From Pseudomonadota bacterium (lineage in GTDB: Bacteria; Pseudomonadota; Gammaproteobacteria; Burkholderiales; Ferrovaceae), in the NCBI GenBank assembly GCA_021828575.1, contig JAJZEL010000039.1, forward strand, positions 1 through 16,894: a stretch of 16,894 nt of DNA, read 5' to 3'. The number at the start of each line of letters is the position of its first letter. The first letter of the stretch is position 1. A program made the position numbers and the translations under genes. Under the pieces are notes generated by a model. It saw only the letters and a program-made list of their open reading frames with translations, ran no database searches and was not told where the DNA came from. Shown here piece after piece: positions 1-6,680 of this stretch.

Positions 1-1166
1 ACTATTTTCAATTCGTACCCTCGAACCCCTGGGTGGCTGTGGGGTGGAGAGACAGAGATACAATCACTTTTCCAATCAGACCCTATTTGGCAAAAAAAGG
101 GATTGATTTCGTACCTCAACCCGTTAGCCGGATCGACGCAGAAGGCAATGCGCTCGAGTTTTCGGACGGTAGCCGTTTGGTCTACGACTATCTGGTGATC
201 GCCACGGGGCCCAAACTTGCTTTTGAAGAAGTGGCTGGTTCCGGGCCTGATGGATATACGCATTCAATCTGCACGGTAGACCATGCTGAGCATACATACG
301 AAGCCTACAAGAAATTTCTGGATGCTCCGGGGCCAGTCGTGATTGGTGCACTTCCAGGAGCTTCATGCTTCGGACCGGCCTACGAGTTTTCATTGATAGT
401 GAACAGGGATCTCAGAAACCGGAAGATTCGTGATCGTGTTCCCATGACTTATATTACTAGCGAGCCTTACATTGGACATCTGGGTCTGGGTGGAGTGGGT
501 GACTCCAAGTCCATGCTTGAAAGTGAGCTCCGGGACAATGACATTAAGTGGATTACCAATGCCAGGGTCACAAAAATTGAAGATGGGAAAATGTACGTGA
601 CTGAACTTGATGACCTGGGTCAGGTCAGGAAGGAACATGAAGTCCCTTTTGAGTTCAGCATGATGTTGCCAGCCTTCAAAGGAGTGGACCCGGTTGCGGG
701 AGTGGAGGGTTTGTGCAATCCGAGGGGATTCGTCATGGTGGATGAGTTCCAGAGAAGCAAAAAATATAGAAACATATTCTCGGCTGGGGTCTGTGTCGCC
801 ATTCCACCGGTGGAAGTTACTCCTGTTCCCACTGGCACCCCGAAAACCGGTTACATGATCGAATCCATGGTGACTGCCATTGTCCACAATATCTGGGCAG
901 ATCTTAATGGGCAATCCGCCACTTCCAAGGGAACCTGGAATGCATTTTGTTTGGCTGACATGGGTGATACAGGGGCTGCCTTTGTGGCGTTGCCCCAGAT
1001 ACCACCGCGCAATGTGAATTGGTTCAAGAAAGGGCGCTGGGTACACTGGGCCAAGGTGGCTTTCGAAAAGTACTTCATTTATAAAATGAAGCAAGGTACC
1101 TCCGAGCCCATTTACGAGAAGCACGTTCTCAAATGGATGGGTATTGAACGACTTAAAAACAGATAA
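1..1166 (+). CDS. sqr: Sulfide:quinone oxidoreductase, type I, 5' truncated by window edge
   Basis: This membrane-associated FAD flavoprotein oxidises sulfide to polysulfide or sulfane sulfur and passes the electrons to the quinone pool. The reading frame is open to the left edge; in-frame codons from position 3 spell YFQFVPSNPW, a conserved SQR segment, so the GTG at 33 is internal and roughly the first 38 residues (with the FAD-binding GxGxxG) lie outside the window. All three redox cysteines of the family are present: in SICTVDH (codon 270-272), in GASCFGPAYE 32 residues later, and in NAFCLADMG near the C-terminus. The spacing matches Cys128, Cys160 and Cys356 of the Acidithiobacillus ferrooxidans enzyme. 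The C-terminal stretch with FEKYFIYKMK is the amphipathic membrane-anchoring region. The stop is 14 bases before the rhodanese start, consistent with one operon. Sequence identity along the whole length makes the family call firm. Confidence 0.95.
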   Translation, partial: YFQFVPSNPWVAVGWRDRDTITFPIRPYLAKKGIDFVPQPVSRIDAEGNALEFSDGSRLVYDYLVIATGPKLAFEEVAGSGPDGYTHSICTVDHAEHTYEAYKKFLDAPGPVVIGALPGASCFGPAYEFSLIVNRDLRNRKIRDRVPMTYITSEPYIGHLGLGGVGDSKSMLESELRDNDIKWITNARVTKIEDGKMYVTELDDLGQVRKEHEVPFEFSMMLPAFKGVDPVAGVEGLCNPRGFVMVDEFQRSKKYRNIFSAGVCVAIPPVEVTPVPTGTPKTGYMIESMVTAIVHNIWADLNGQSATSKGTWNAFCLADMGDTGAAFVALPQIPPRNVNWFKKGRWVHWAKVAFEKYFIYKMKQGTSEPIYEKHVLKWMGIERLKNR

Positions 1167-1168
1167 GC

Positions 1169-1174
1169 AAGGAG
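1169..1174 (+). promoter_or_regulatory. Ribosome binding site of the rhodanese gene
   Basis: AAGGAG lies directly after the sqr stop. Two adjacent ATG codons follow, at 1178 and 1181. The spacing is 3 bases to the first and 6 to the second, so the second is the more likely start. Confidence 0.6.
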
Positions 1175-1180
1175 CATATG

Positions 1181-1513
1181 ATGGGTTTCTTCTCACATTT
1201 CATGGGTGGCCTGACTCAAAAAAACGAAGCATCTCTTCCTGAAAAAGCGATATTGATCGATGTCCGGACTCATGCTGAATATGTTTCAGGACACATTGAT
1301 GGGGCCATGCATGTGCCTCTTGATCGTGTCAGTCACGATGTACATCGTGTGGCCCCTGACAAGGCGGCTGCCGTGATTCTCTACTGTCGATCGGGAGCAC
1401 GTTCGGGACATGCTCTCGCACTCATGCGTCAAATGGGATACCACAATGTTCACAATGGCGGTGGCGTAGGTGCCCTCGCCATGAAACTTGGAAAGAACAT
1501 ACAGAAGGGATAG
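1181..1513 (+). CDS. Single-domain rhodanese (thiosulfate/persulfide sulfurtransferase)
   Basis: A 110-residue, one-domain rhodanese. Visible marks are LIDVRTHAEYVSGHIDGA (the CH2A-like strand and helix), the active-site loop CRSGARS with the catalytic cysteine at about residue 69, and a C-terminal GGGVGAL turn. The family moves sulfane sulfur through a cysteine persulfide. No signal peptide or membrane helix is evident, although the first dozen residues (GFFSHFMGGL) are hydrophobic. It sits between sqr and the cytochrome bd genes, so its donor is probably the polysulfide or glutathione persulfide made from SQR product; that is an inference from context. The single domain resembles GlpE, PspE and the N-terminal half of YgaP. 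The last member of the same operon is a DUF2892 protein, the other half of YgaP. The ATG three bases upstream (1178) is an alternative start. Confidence 0.88.
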   Translation: MGFFSHFMGGLTQKNEASLPEKAILIDVRTHAEYVSGHIDGAMHVPLDRVSHDVHRVAPDKAAAVILYCRSGARSGHALALMRQMGYHNVHNGGGVGALAMKLGKNIQKG

Positions 1514-1518
1514 ACAAG

Positions 1519-1710
1519 ATGTTTCCTCGCCCTGTTTCCACATTGACCAGAGAAATCATTGCTGTTTTGCTTCTCAAGGCCTGCTTTCTCTGGGTGATCT
1601 GGTGGTTGTTTTTCAGCCATGGGGAAAAAGTGGATGCTCAGGTTATTTCAAAGGCTTGGCACCTGAGCGATTCGGGATGCAAGGATACAGGAGATCATCA
1701 TGGCTGTTGA
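1519..1710 (+). CDS. cydP: Small membrane protein, putative cytochrome bd accessory subunit CydP
   Basis: A 63-residue protein with a short basic N-terminus (RPVSTLTRE), one hydrophobic helix at about residues 12-33 rich in Trp and Leu (LWVIWWLFF), and a polar tail. The pattern REI-x3-VL-x2-LK followed by a tryptophan-rich helix ending FFS is that of the small CydP proteins found directly upstream of cydA in many proteobacteria. They are annotated as a putative small oxidase subunit, mainly from this conserved position. The start is 5 bases after the rhodanese stop, with GAAGGGA upstream. The end overlaps the cydA start by 11 bases, which suggests translational coupling. The tail ending in HHGC is encoded by the overlap with cydA and may carry no function. 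The family assignment rests on pattern and position, so it is less sure than cydA or cydB. Confidence 0.72.
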   Translation: MFPRPVSTLTREIIAVLLLKACFLWVIWWLFFSHGEKVDAQVISKAWHLSDSGCKDTGDHHGC

Positions 1711-3259
1711 CCAGCTGGTTGAACTGTCAAGATTACAGTTTGCCGTTACCGCACTTTACCATTTTCTTTTTGTTCCCTTGACGCTGGGTTTGGTCTGGAT
1801 ACTTGTTGTCATGGAGAGTGTGTATGTCATGACAGGAAAAACCATTTACAGGGACATGACCCGTTTTTGGGGGAAACTTTTCGGAATCAACTTTGCGTTG
1901 GGGGTCACAACGGGGATCACCATGGAGTTCCAGTTTGGAACCAACTGGGCCTACTACTCACATTATGTTGGTGATGTTTTTGGGGCGCCCCTCGCCATAG
2001 AGGGAATGATGGCATTCTTTCTGGAATCCACATTCGTTGGGGTGTTCTTTTTTGGGTGGGACCGCCTTTCGAGACCAAAGCATCTCATGGTCACGCTTCT
2101 CATGGCTGTGGGAACAAATCTTTCTGCATTGTGGATATTGATTGCCAATGGCTGGATGCAAAATCCGGTTGGAGCAGAGTTCAACTACGTCACCATGAGA
2201 ATGGAACTGGTGAATTTCTGGGCTGTATTATTCAATCCAGACGCTCAAGCCAAATTTGTCCATACGGTATCAGCAGGATATGTCACTGCTTCCACCTTTG
2301 TATTATCCATTTCTGCCTGGTATCTGCTCAAAGGACAGGACGTGGAGTTTGCCAAGAGAAGTTTCAGGATTGCAGCTGCATTTGGCATGGCCTCCGTTCT
2401 TTCTGTCATTGTTTTGGGTGATGAATCCGGTTATACGGTAGGAGAGGCACAACAGACCAAAATGGCTGCGATGGAGGCCATGTGGAATACGGAACCCGCA
2501 CCTGCTTCGTTCAACCTTATCGCATCCCCGGATGAGGCGCGTTCCAGGAATGATTGGGCGGTTGAGATTCCCTGGGTCATGGGTTTGATTGGCACACGCT
2601 CTACCACTCAGGTGATTCCCGGCATCAACCAGATCAAGGAGAAAAACCGCAATCGCATTTTATCGGGCATGACAGCTGTTCAGGCTCTGGAAGAAATGAA
2701 AGCAGACCCTCATGATGCGGCGGCTCGTGCCACGTTCGAACAACATAAGGCAGACTTGGGGTTCGGACTGTTGCTGAAAAGTTTTGCCCCCAAAATGAGT
2801 GATGTGACTCCGGAAGTGATCCAGAAGGCAGTAGACTCGACAGTACCCCATGTGGCTCCCATGTTCTGGGGGTTCAGGGCCATGGTGGCACTGGCAGCAG
2901 CTTTGCTCGCGCTTTATGTCACTGCCTTCATCAATACGCTCCGGTCGAGATGCGATCGCATGCGCTGGTTGCTGAAATGGGCATTGGTCATGCTTCCGGT
3001 TCCATGGCTGGCTTGTGAGCTGGGTTGGTTTGTGGCGGAGTATGGGCGCCAGCCGTGGACAATATATGGTGTGCTACCGACTCGCCTGTCAATGTCCAAT
3101 CTCACGGTCACAGATCTCTATGGTTCACTGACGGGTTTTGTGTTGTTTTACACGGTTCTTCTGGTCATTGAAATGTTCCTGATGGTGAAGTTTGCCAGGC
3201 TTGGCCCCGGGAGTCTGGGGACAGGGCGATACCTCAATGAACCTGTCCATGCACATTGA
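1700..3259 (+). CDS. cydA: Cytochrome bd ubiquinol oxidase subunit I (long Q-loop type)
   Basis: CydA carries the quinol site and hemes b558, b595 and d, reducing O2 to water at the cytoplasmic membrane with a modest proton-motive yield. The 519 residues align with E. coli CydA (522) almost without gaps, at a constant offset of 2. His21 (E. coli H19), Glu101 and Glu109 (E99, E107), His188 (H186, heme b558), Arg393 and Met395 (R391, M393, heme b558) and Glu447 (E445) are all present. The quinol-site signature GWFVAEYGRQPW is intact, and the full spacing between helices 6 and 7 shows the long Q-loop, unlike the short form of cyanide-insensitive oxidases (CioA). AGGAG at 1689-1693, six bases before ATG 1700, supports the start. 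The stop overlaps the longest possible cydB frame, but the preferred cydB start lies 11 bases downstream. Confidence 0.98.
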   Translation: MAVDQLVELSRLQFAVTALYHFLFVPLTLGLVWILVVMESVYVMTGKTIYRDMTRFWGKLFGINFALGVTTGITMEFQFGTNWAYYSHYVGDVFGAPLAIEGMMAFFLESTFVGVFFFGWDRLSRPKHLMVTLLMAVGTNLSALWILIANGWMQNPVGAEFNYVTMRMELVNFWAVLFNPDAQAKFVHTVSAGYVTASTFVLSISAWYLLKGQDVEFAKRSFRIAAAFGMASVLSVIVLGDESGYTVGEAQQTKMAAMEAMWNTEPAPASFNLIASPDEARSRNDWAVEIPWVMGLIGTRSTTQVIPGINQIKEKNRNRILSGMTAVQALEEMKADPHDAAARATFEQHKADLGFGLLLKSFAPKMSDVTPEVIQKAVDSTVPHVAPMFWGFRAMVALAAALLALYVTAFINTLRSRCDRMRWLLKWALVMLPVPWLACELGWFVAEYGRQPWTIYGVLPTRLSMSNLTVTDLYGSLTGFVLFYTVLLVIEMFLMVKFARLGPGSLGTGRYLNEPVHAH

Positions 3260-3260
3260 T

Positions 3261-3266
3261 GGAGGT
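3261..3266 (+). promoter_or_regulatory. Ribosome binding site that fixes the cydB start
   Basis: GGAGGT lies between the cydA stop and ATG 3271, with 4 bases of spacing. The in-frame TTG (3256) and ATG (3259) lie before this site and are unlikely starts. Confidence 0.7.
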
Positions 3267-3270
3267 CATC

Positions 3271-4410
3271 ATGCTTGACTATGCTTCGCTCAAACTGATC
3301 TGGTGGGGTCTTGTGGGTGTCCTTTTTGCCGGTTTCGCCATCATGGATGGTCATGACATGGGCGTCGGCACACTTCTTCCGTTTGTAGGTCGTGATGATA
3401 TGGAACGTCGGGTAGTCATCAATACCGTCGGGCCGCATTGGGATGGCAATCAGGTATGGTTCATTCTGGCAGGGGGGGCCATTTTTGCCGCCTGGCCGCT
3501 GGTATATGCCACAGCCTTTTCAGGTTTCTACTGGGCCATGCTGGTGGTGCTCTGGGCATTGTTCTTCAGACCTGTGGGTTTTGATTACCGCAGTAAGTTG
3601 CCCATGCGTTCGTGGAGAAACTCATGGGACTGGGGGCTGTTCATTGGTAGCAGTGTTCCTCCATTGGTGTTGGGGGTTGCTTTCGGGAACTTGTTGCAAG
3701 GCTTGCCTTTCCAGCTTGATAGCAACATGGTATCTACTTATACCGGCTCATTCTGGGCTTTGTTCAATCCATTTGCCTTGCTGTCTGGTGTGATTGGTCT
3801 GGCCATGGTCACGTTTCATGGAGCAATCTATCTGGTTCATCGCACTGAGGGCGCTGTCCAGGCGCGCTCTCGAACAGCCGCCAGGGTCTCAGGGTTACTG
3901 GTATTAATAGCCTTTACTTTGGCTGGTGCATGGATTTCACGAGGGATCAACGGGTTTGTGGTGACTTCCGTAGTGGATCCTGGGGAATTGGCTAATCCCT
4001 TGTCAAAAACAGTGGTGCGCCAGATGGGTGGATGGATGGACAACTATCATCAATGGCCCTTGATCTGGGCACTGCCTGTTTCGGTATATGCCGGCATTAC
4101 CCTGTCCATGATCCTGCAAAAGTCCAATCGAACAGGTTGGGCTTTCGTGACTTCTTCAGTTTCCCTGCTGGGTGTTATCGGTACGGCTGGAGCATCCATG
4201 TTTCCATTCATCATGCCATCATCCATCATGCCTTCTGCCAGTCTGACCGTATGGGACAGCGTTTCCAGTGAAAAAACGCTGACCATCATGTTGGTTGCAG
4301 CTCTGATATTCGTGCCCCTCATCATTTTCTATACAGGGTGGGCTTATCGGGTCATGGGTGGAAAGGTGACGGCGGCGCGTATTCAGAAGAATGAACATTC
4401 GGCTTATTGA
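3271..4410 (+). CDS. cydB: Cytochrome bd ubiquinol oxidase subunit II
   Basis: CydB is the structural partner of CydA in the quinol oxidase. From ATG 3271 the protein is 379 residues, exactly the E. coli length, and begins MLDYASLKLIWWGLVGVLF like E. coli MIDYEVLRFIWWLLVGVLL. Conserved blocks include MDGHDMGVG, the PHWDGNQVWFILAGGAIFAA core, FRPVGFDYRSK, GVAFGNLLQG, MFPFIMPSS and the C-terminal end NEHSAY. About nine hydrophobic helices are visible. The Asp58-equivalent acid of the quinol oxidase family is preserved in HWDGNQVW. It follows cydA by 11 bases and has its own strong ribosome binding site, so it is translated independently on the same transcript. Cydx follows 23 bases later. Confidence 0.98.
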   Translation: MLDYASLKLIWWGLVGVLFAGFAIMDGHDMGVGTLLPFVGRDDMERRVVINTVGPHWDGNQVWFILAGGAIFAAWPLVYATAFSGFYWAMLVVLWALFFRPVGFDYRSKLPMRSWRNSWDWGLFIGSSVPPLVLGVAFGNLLQGLPFQLDSNMVSTYTGSFWALFNPFALLSGVIGLAMVTFHGAIYLVHRTEGAVQARSRTAARVSGLLVLIAFTLAGAWISRGINGFVVTSVVDPGELANPLSKTVVRQMGGWMDNYHQWPLIWALPVSVYAGITLSMILQKSNRTGWAFVTSSVSLLGVIGTAGASMFPFIMPSSIMPSASLTVWDSVSSEKTLTIMLVAALIFVPLIIFYTGWAYRVMGGKVTAARIQKNEHSAY

Positions 4411-4433
4411 TTCGTGAATGGGAGTGGCGTGTC

Positions 4434-4547
4434 ATGTGGTATTTTTCATGGGTTTTGGGAGTGGGATTTGCAGTGTTGCTTGCGGTTCTCAATGCCATGT
4501 GGGGAGAGAATCAGGAAGGACGCATGCAGGCACCCGATGAAGACTAA
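4434..4547 (+). CDS. cydX: Cytochrome bd small subunit CydX
   Basis: This 37-residue gene was found by reading the gap after cydB. It starts MWYFSWVLGVGF, nearly the E. coli CydX start MWYFAWILGTLL, and the length is the same (37). One transmembrane helix occupies residues 2-22, followed by an acidic tail (ENQEG ... PDED), as in the family. CydX binds CydA and is required for stability and full activity of bd oxidase in E. coli. GGGAG at 4420-4424 lies nine bases before the ATG. The gene sits 23 bases after cydB and 21 before the DUF2892 gene. A longer open frame overlapping it (from 4414, another phase) has no recognisable protein character. Confidence 0.93.
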   Translation: MWYFSWVLGVGFAVLLAVLNAMWGENQEGRMQAPDED

Positions 4548-4568
4548 TCCTTACGGGAGGACAGTATC

Positions 4569-4778
4569 ATGTTGGACACTAATGTGGGAAAGTGGGACAG
4601 AGCCATTCGTCTCCTGGTGGGAGCATTACTGGTGGCGGGATCTGCTACCGGAAAGATCGGGGGATGGGGTTATATCGGAATCATTCCGATGCTGACCAGT
4701 TTGATGGGATATTGCCCTGCTTATCAAGTTTTCGGTTTTAGCAGTTGCCCCATGAAAGGCCGGAAAGAGCCCAGTTAG
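4569..4778 (+). CDS. DUF2892 (YgaP-like transmembrane domain) membrane protein
   Basis: A 69-residue protein with the DUF2892 hallmark order: NVGKWDRAIRLLVG at the start, a first hydrophobic helix at about residues 12-26, the WGYIGIIPMLTSLMGYCPAY segment as the second helix, and a final GFSSCP. The two cysteines Cys49 and Cys60 are family-typical. In E. coli YgaP this domain is the membrane half attached to a rhodanese domain; here it stands alone, and a separate rhodanese lies at the head of the same operon. Its molecular role is not established; transport or handling of a sulfur species at the membrane is inferred from YgaP. GGGAGGA at 4555-4561 is a good ribosome binding site. Its TAG stop shares bases with the TAA stop of trhP on the other strand. 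Confidence 0.85.
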   Translation: MLDTNVGKWDRAIRLLVGALLVAGSATGKIGGWGYIGIIPMLTSLMGYCPAYQVFGFSSCPMKGRKEPS

Positions 4779-6034
4779 AGAAAGCGGGACAGAAAGGCGT
4801 CTTCAAGCCCACTGGGTAGGGATACGTACACTTCGTGTCCACTGCCTGGGGCCGTGGTAATGGATTTTCCCTCAGCATTTTCCATATGTCCAAGGGTACA
4901 TGTCACGTTGCCGGCCGGATGAACGATTTCAATGCGGTCCCCCACTGAAAAGCGGTTTCTGACCGTTATTCTGGCGAGGCCACTGGGAGCGTAGTCCCTG
5001 ACATCTCCCACATAGAGGTTCCTGCCCGATTCAGAGTGTCCCTGAAGATAATTCTGATATTCCTGATCTGGATGGCGCTCATAAAACCCTGCGGTGTATC
5101 CTCGATTGGCCAAACCCTCCAGGGAGCCCAGAAGAGCAGGGTCCAGCGGTACTCCTGCCATGGCATCACGTATCGCTTGACTGTAGGCCTGGCAAGTTCT
5201 GGCCACATAATAAGGGGATTTTGTGCGCCCCTCTATCTTCAGAGAGTCAACACCAATATCCACCAGGCGCCTGACGTGTTCGATGGCTCTGAGATCCTTT
5301 GAGTTCAGTACGTATGTGCCGTGTTCGTCTTCCTCAATGGGCATGAATTGCCCGGGACGTTCAGCTTCCTCCATCAGGAAAACCTGTCCTGAGGCATTTT
5401 CTTCTGCCGGGAGCACTTTGTAGTTCCATCGGCAGGCGTTGGTGCAGGTACCCTGATTGGGGTCCCGATGATTAAAATATCCCGACAGCAGGCATCTTCC
5501 CGAATAAGCAATGCACAAGGCGCCATGCACGAAAACTTCAAGCTCCATATCCGGACATTCCTGTCGGATTTCTTCGATTTCATTCAAAGACAGTTCACGC
5601 GAGAGAATGACTCTGGAAATGCCTTGTGATTTCCAGAAGCGAATGGTTGCGTGATTGACGGCATTGGCCTGTACGGACAGATGGATGTCCATGTCTGGCC
5701 AGGATTCGCGAGTCATCATGATCAGTCCCGGATCAGACATGATAAGCGCATCCGGCTTCAAGGCAATGATGGGTGCCATGTCGTCAAGAAAAGTTTTGAT
5801 CTTGGCGTTGTGGGGAATGATATTGCTGACCAGATAAAATTTTTTCCCCAGTTCATGGGTTTTTGAAATTCCTGAAGCCAACTGTTCCAGCTTTCCGAAC
5901 TCGTTGTTGCGAACTCTCAGGCTGTAACGGGGTTGGCCGGCATATACGGCATCAGCACCATATCTGAAAGCTGTTTTCAGCATGAAAAGGGAGCCACTGG
6001 GGGCAAGAAGTTCAGGAGCGCGTTTTTGTGTCAT
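4775..6034 (-). CDS. trhP: U32-family tRNA hydroxylation protein TrhP (YegQ)
   Basis: TrhP supports formation of 5-hydroxyuridine at wobble U34 of tRNAs (the first step toward cmo5U), using prephenate-dependent chemistry. The U32 family was once labelled peptidase or collagenase. The 419 residues track E. coli YegQ (453) closely: ELLAPSGSLFMLKTAFRYGADAVYAGQ and IMSDPGLIMM near the start, then HLSVQANAVNHATIRFW. The U32 signature FVHGALCIAYSGRCLLSGY is followed by NQGTCTNACRW, placing cysteines 174, 181, 197 and 201 as the likely iron-sulfur ligands. LRAIEHVRRLVDIGVDSLKIEGRTKS is also conserved. The missing length lies in the variable stretch after CRWNY. The start overlaps the phosphatase gene by 23 bases with no clear Shine-Dalgarno, suggesting translational coupling. 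Confidence 0.93.
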   Translation of the reverse strand: MTQKRAPELLAPSGSLFMLKTAFRYGADAVYAGQPRYSLRVRNNEFGKLEQLASGISKTHELGKKFYLVSNIIPHNAKIKTFLDDMAPIIALKPDALIMSDPGLIMMTRESWPDMDIHLSVQANAVNHATIRFWKSQGISRVILSRELSLNEIEEIRQECPDMELEVFVHGALCIAYSGRCLLSGYFNHRDPNQGTCTNACRWNYKVLPAEENASGQVFLMEEAERPGQFMPIEEDEHGTYVLNSKDLRAIEHVRRLVDIGVDSLKIEGRTKSPYYVARTCQAYSQAIRDAMAGVPLDPALLGSLEGLANRGYTAGFYERHPDQEYQNYLQGHSESGRNLYVGDVRDYAPSGLARITVRNRFSVGDRIEIVHPAGNVTCTLGHMENAEGKSITTAPGSGHEVYVSLPSGLEDAFLSRFL

Positions 6035-6680
6035 TGTGGTAAAAAGTTTTCAGTTGTGAGGGATGGTCAATCACACCCAGGGCATTCCATCGGTCAGGAG
6101 GAATTGATCCCAGATATCCATAGCGGGCAATGACCCCAAACATGCCTGCTGCCTGTGCTGCCCGCATGTCCCGTTCATCGTCGCCCAGATAAATGATTGT
6201 TTCCGGCGGTAGTCTCAGCTGTCTGGCAGCTCCCAGCAATGGATCGGGGTAAGGTTTGGGACGATCAAAGGTATCACCGCTGATCACGCAACGAGCGCGG
6301 TGATGAAGACCCAGTTCACGAACGAGTGGGTCTGTGAAGCGGGCAAACTTGTTTGTGACGATTCCCCAGGGAATGCCTTGCCGGTCCACATCATTCAGTA
6401 ATTCCGGGATACCATCAAACAATCGGGTATTGACGCAAAGGTGCGTCTGATAGAGCTCCAGAAATTCCTCACGTAATTCTTCAAAGAAAGGATCTCCAGG
6501 GTGTACACCAAAACCGGCTTCAAGCAGGCCACGTGCTCCTTGTGAAGCATGAGGACGCAGCAGGTCGTGAGGAACTGGTTGTCTTCCGTACCGATCCCTT
6601 AAAATGTTGATCACATGGGCGAGGTCGGGAGCGGTATCTGCCAGCGTCCCATCCAGATCAAAAAGCAGTCCAAGTATCAC
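6012..6680 (-). CDS. gph: HAD-superfamily phosphatase, Gph/MupP type
   Basis: A 222-residue haloacid dehalogenase-like phosphatase. The motifs are in order: motif I FDLDGTLADTA with the nucleophile and acid Asp8 and Asp10, an alpha-helical cap, motif II IVTNK, the motif III lysine in RPKPYPDP, and motif IV YLGDDERDM. It is usually annotated phosphoglycolate phosphatase. However, its place next to ubiG and gyrA, and segments such as SQGARGLL, WGIVTNKFARFTDPL and the late DHPSQL, match the Pseudomonas neighbour MupP, an N-acetylmuramic acid 6-phosphate phosphatase of wall recycling. The substrate therefore cannot be settled from sequence. The chosen GTG start forms a GTGA overlap with the ubiG stop and gives the usual N-terminus; a TTG at 6692 would add four residues. 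No Shine-Dalgarno is visible for either. Confidence 0.85.
   Translation of the reverse strand: MILGLLFDLDGTLADTAPDLAHVINILRDRYGRQPVPHDLLRPHASQGARGLLEAGFGVHPGDPFFEELREEFLELYQTHLCVNTRLFDGIPELLNDVDRQGIPWGIVTNKFARFTDPLVRELGLHHRARCVISGDTFDRPKPYPDPLLGAARQLRLPPETIIYLGDDERDMRAAQAAGMFGVIARYGYLGSIPPDRWNALGVIDHPSQLKTFYHNDTKTRS

Noticed and set aside
390..1196. A 268-codon open frame on the - strand opposite sqr.
   Set aside because: It lies wholly over the strongly conserved SQR coding sequence, has no recognisable domain and no ribosome binding site; it is a by-product of codon bias.
4414..4695. A 93-codon + strand frame covering the cydB-DUF2892 gap.
   Set aside because: Its translation is Cys/Trp-rich without family features, and it overlaps cydX and the DUF2892 gene, which both match known families.
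4770..4816. Inverted repeat CCCAGT / ACTGGG as a shared terminator for the convergent operons.
   Set aside because: The stem is six pairs with a 35-base loop and no T-run on either strand, so it is not a convincing terminator.
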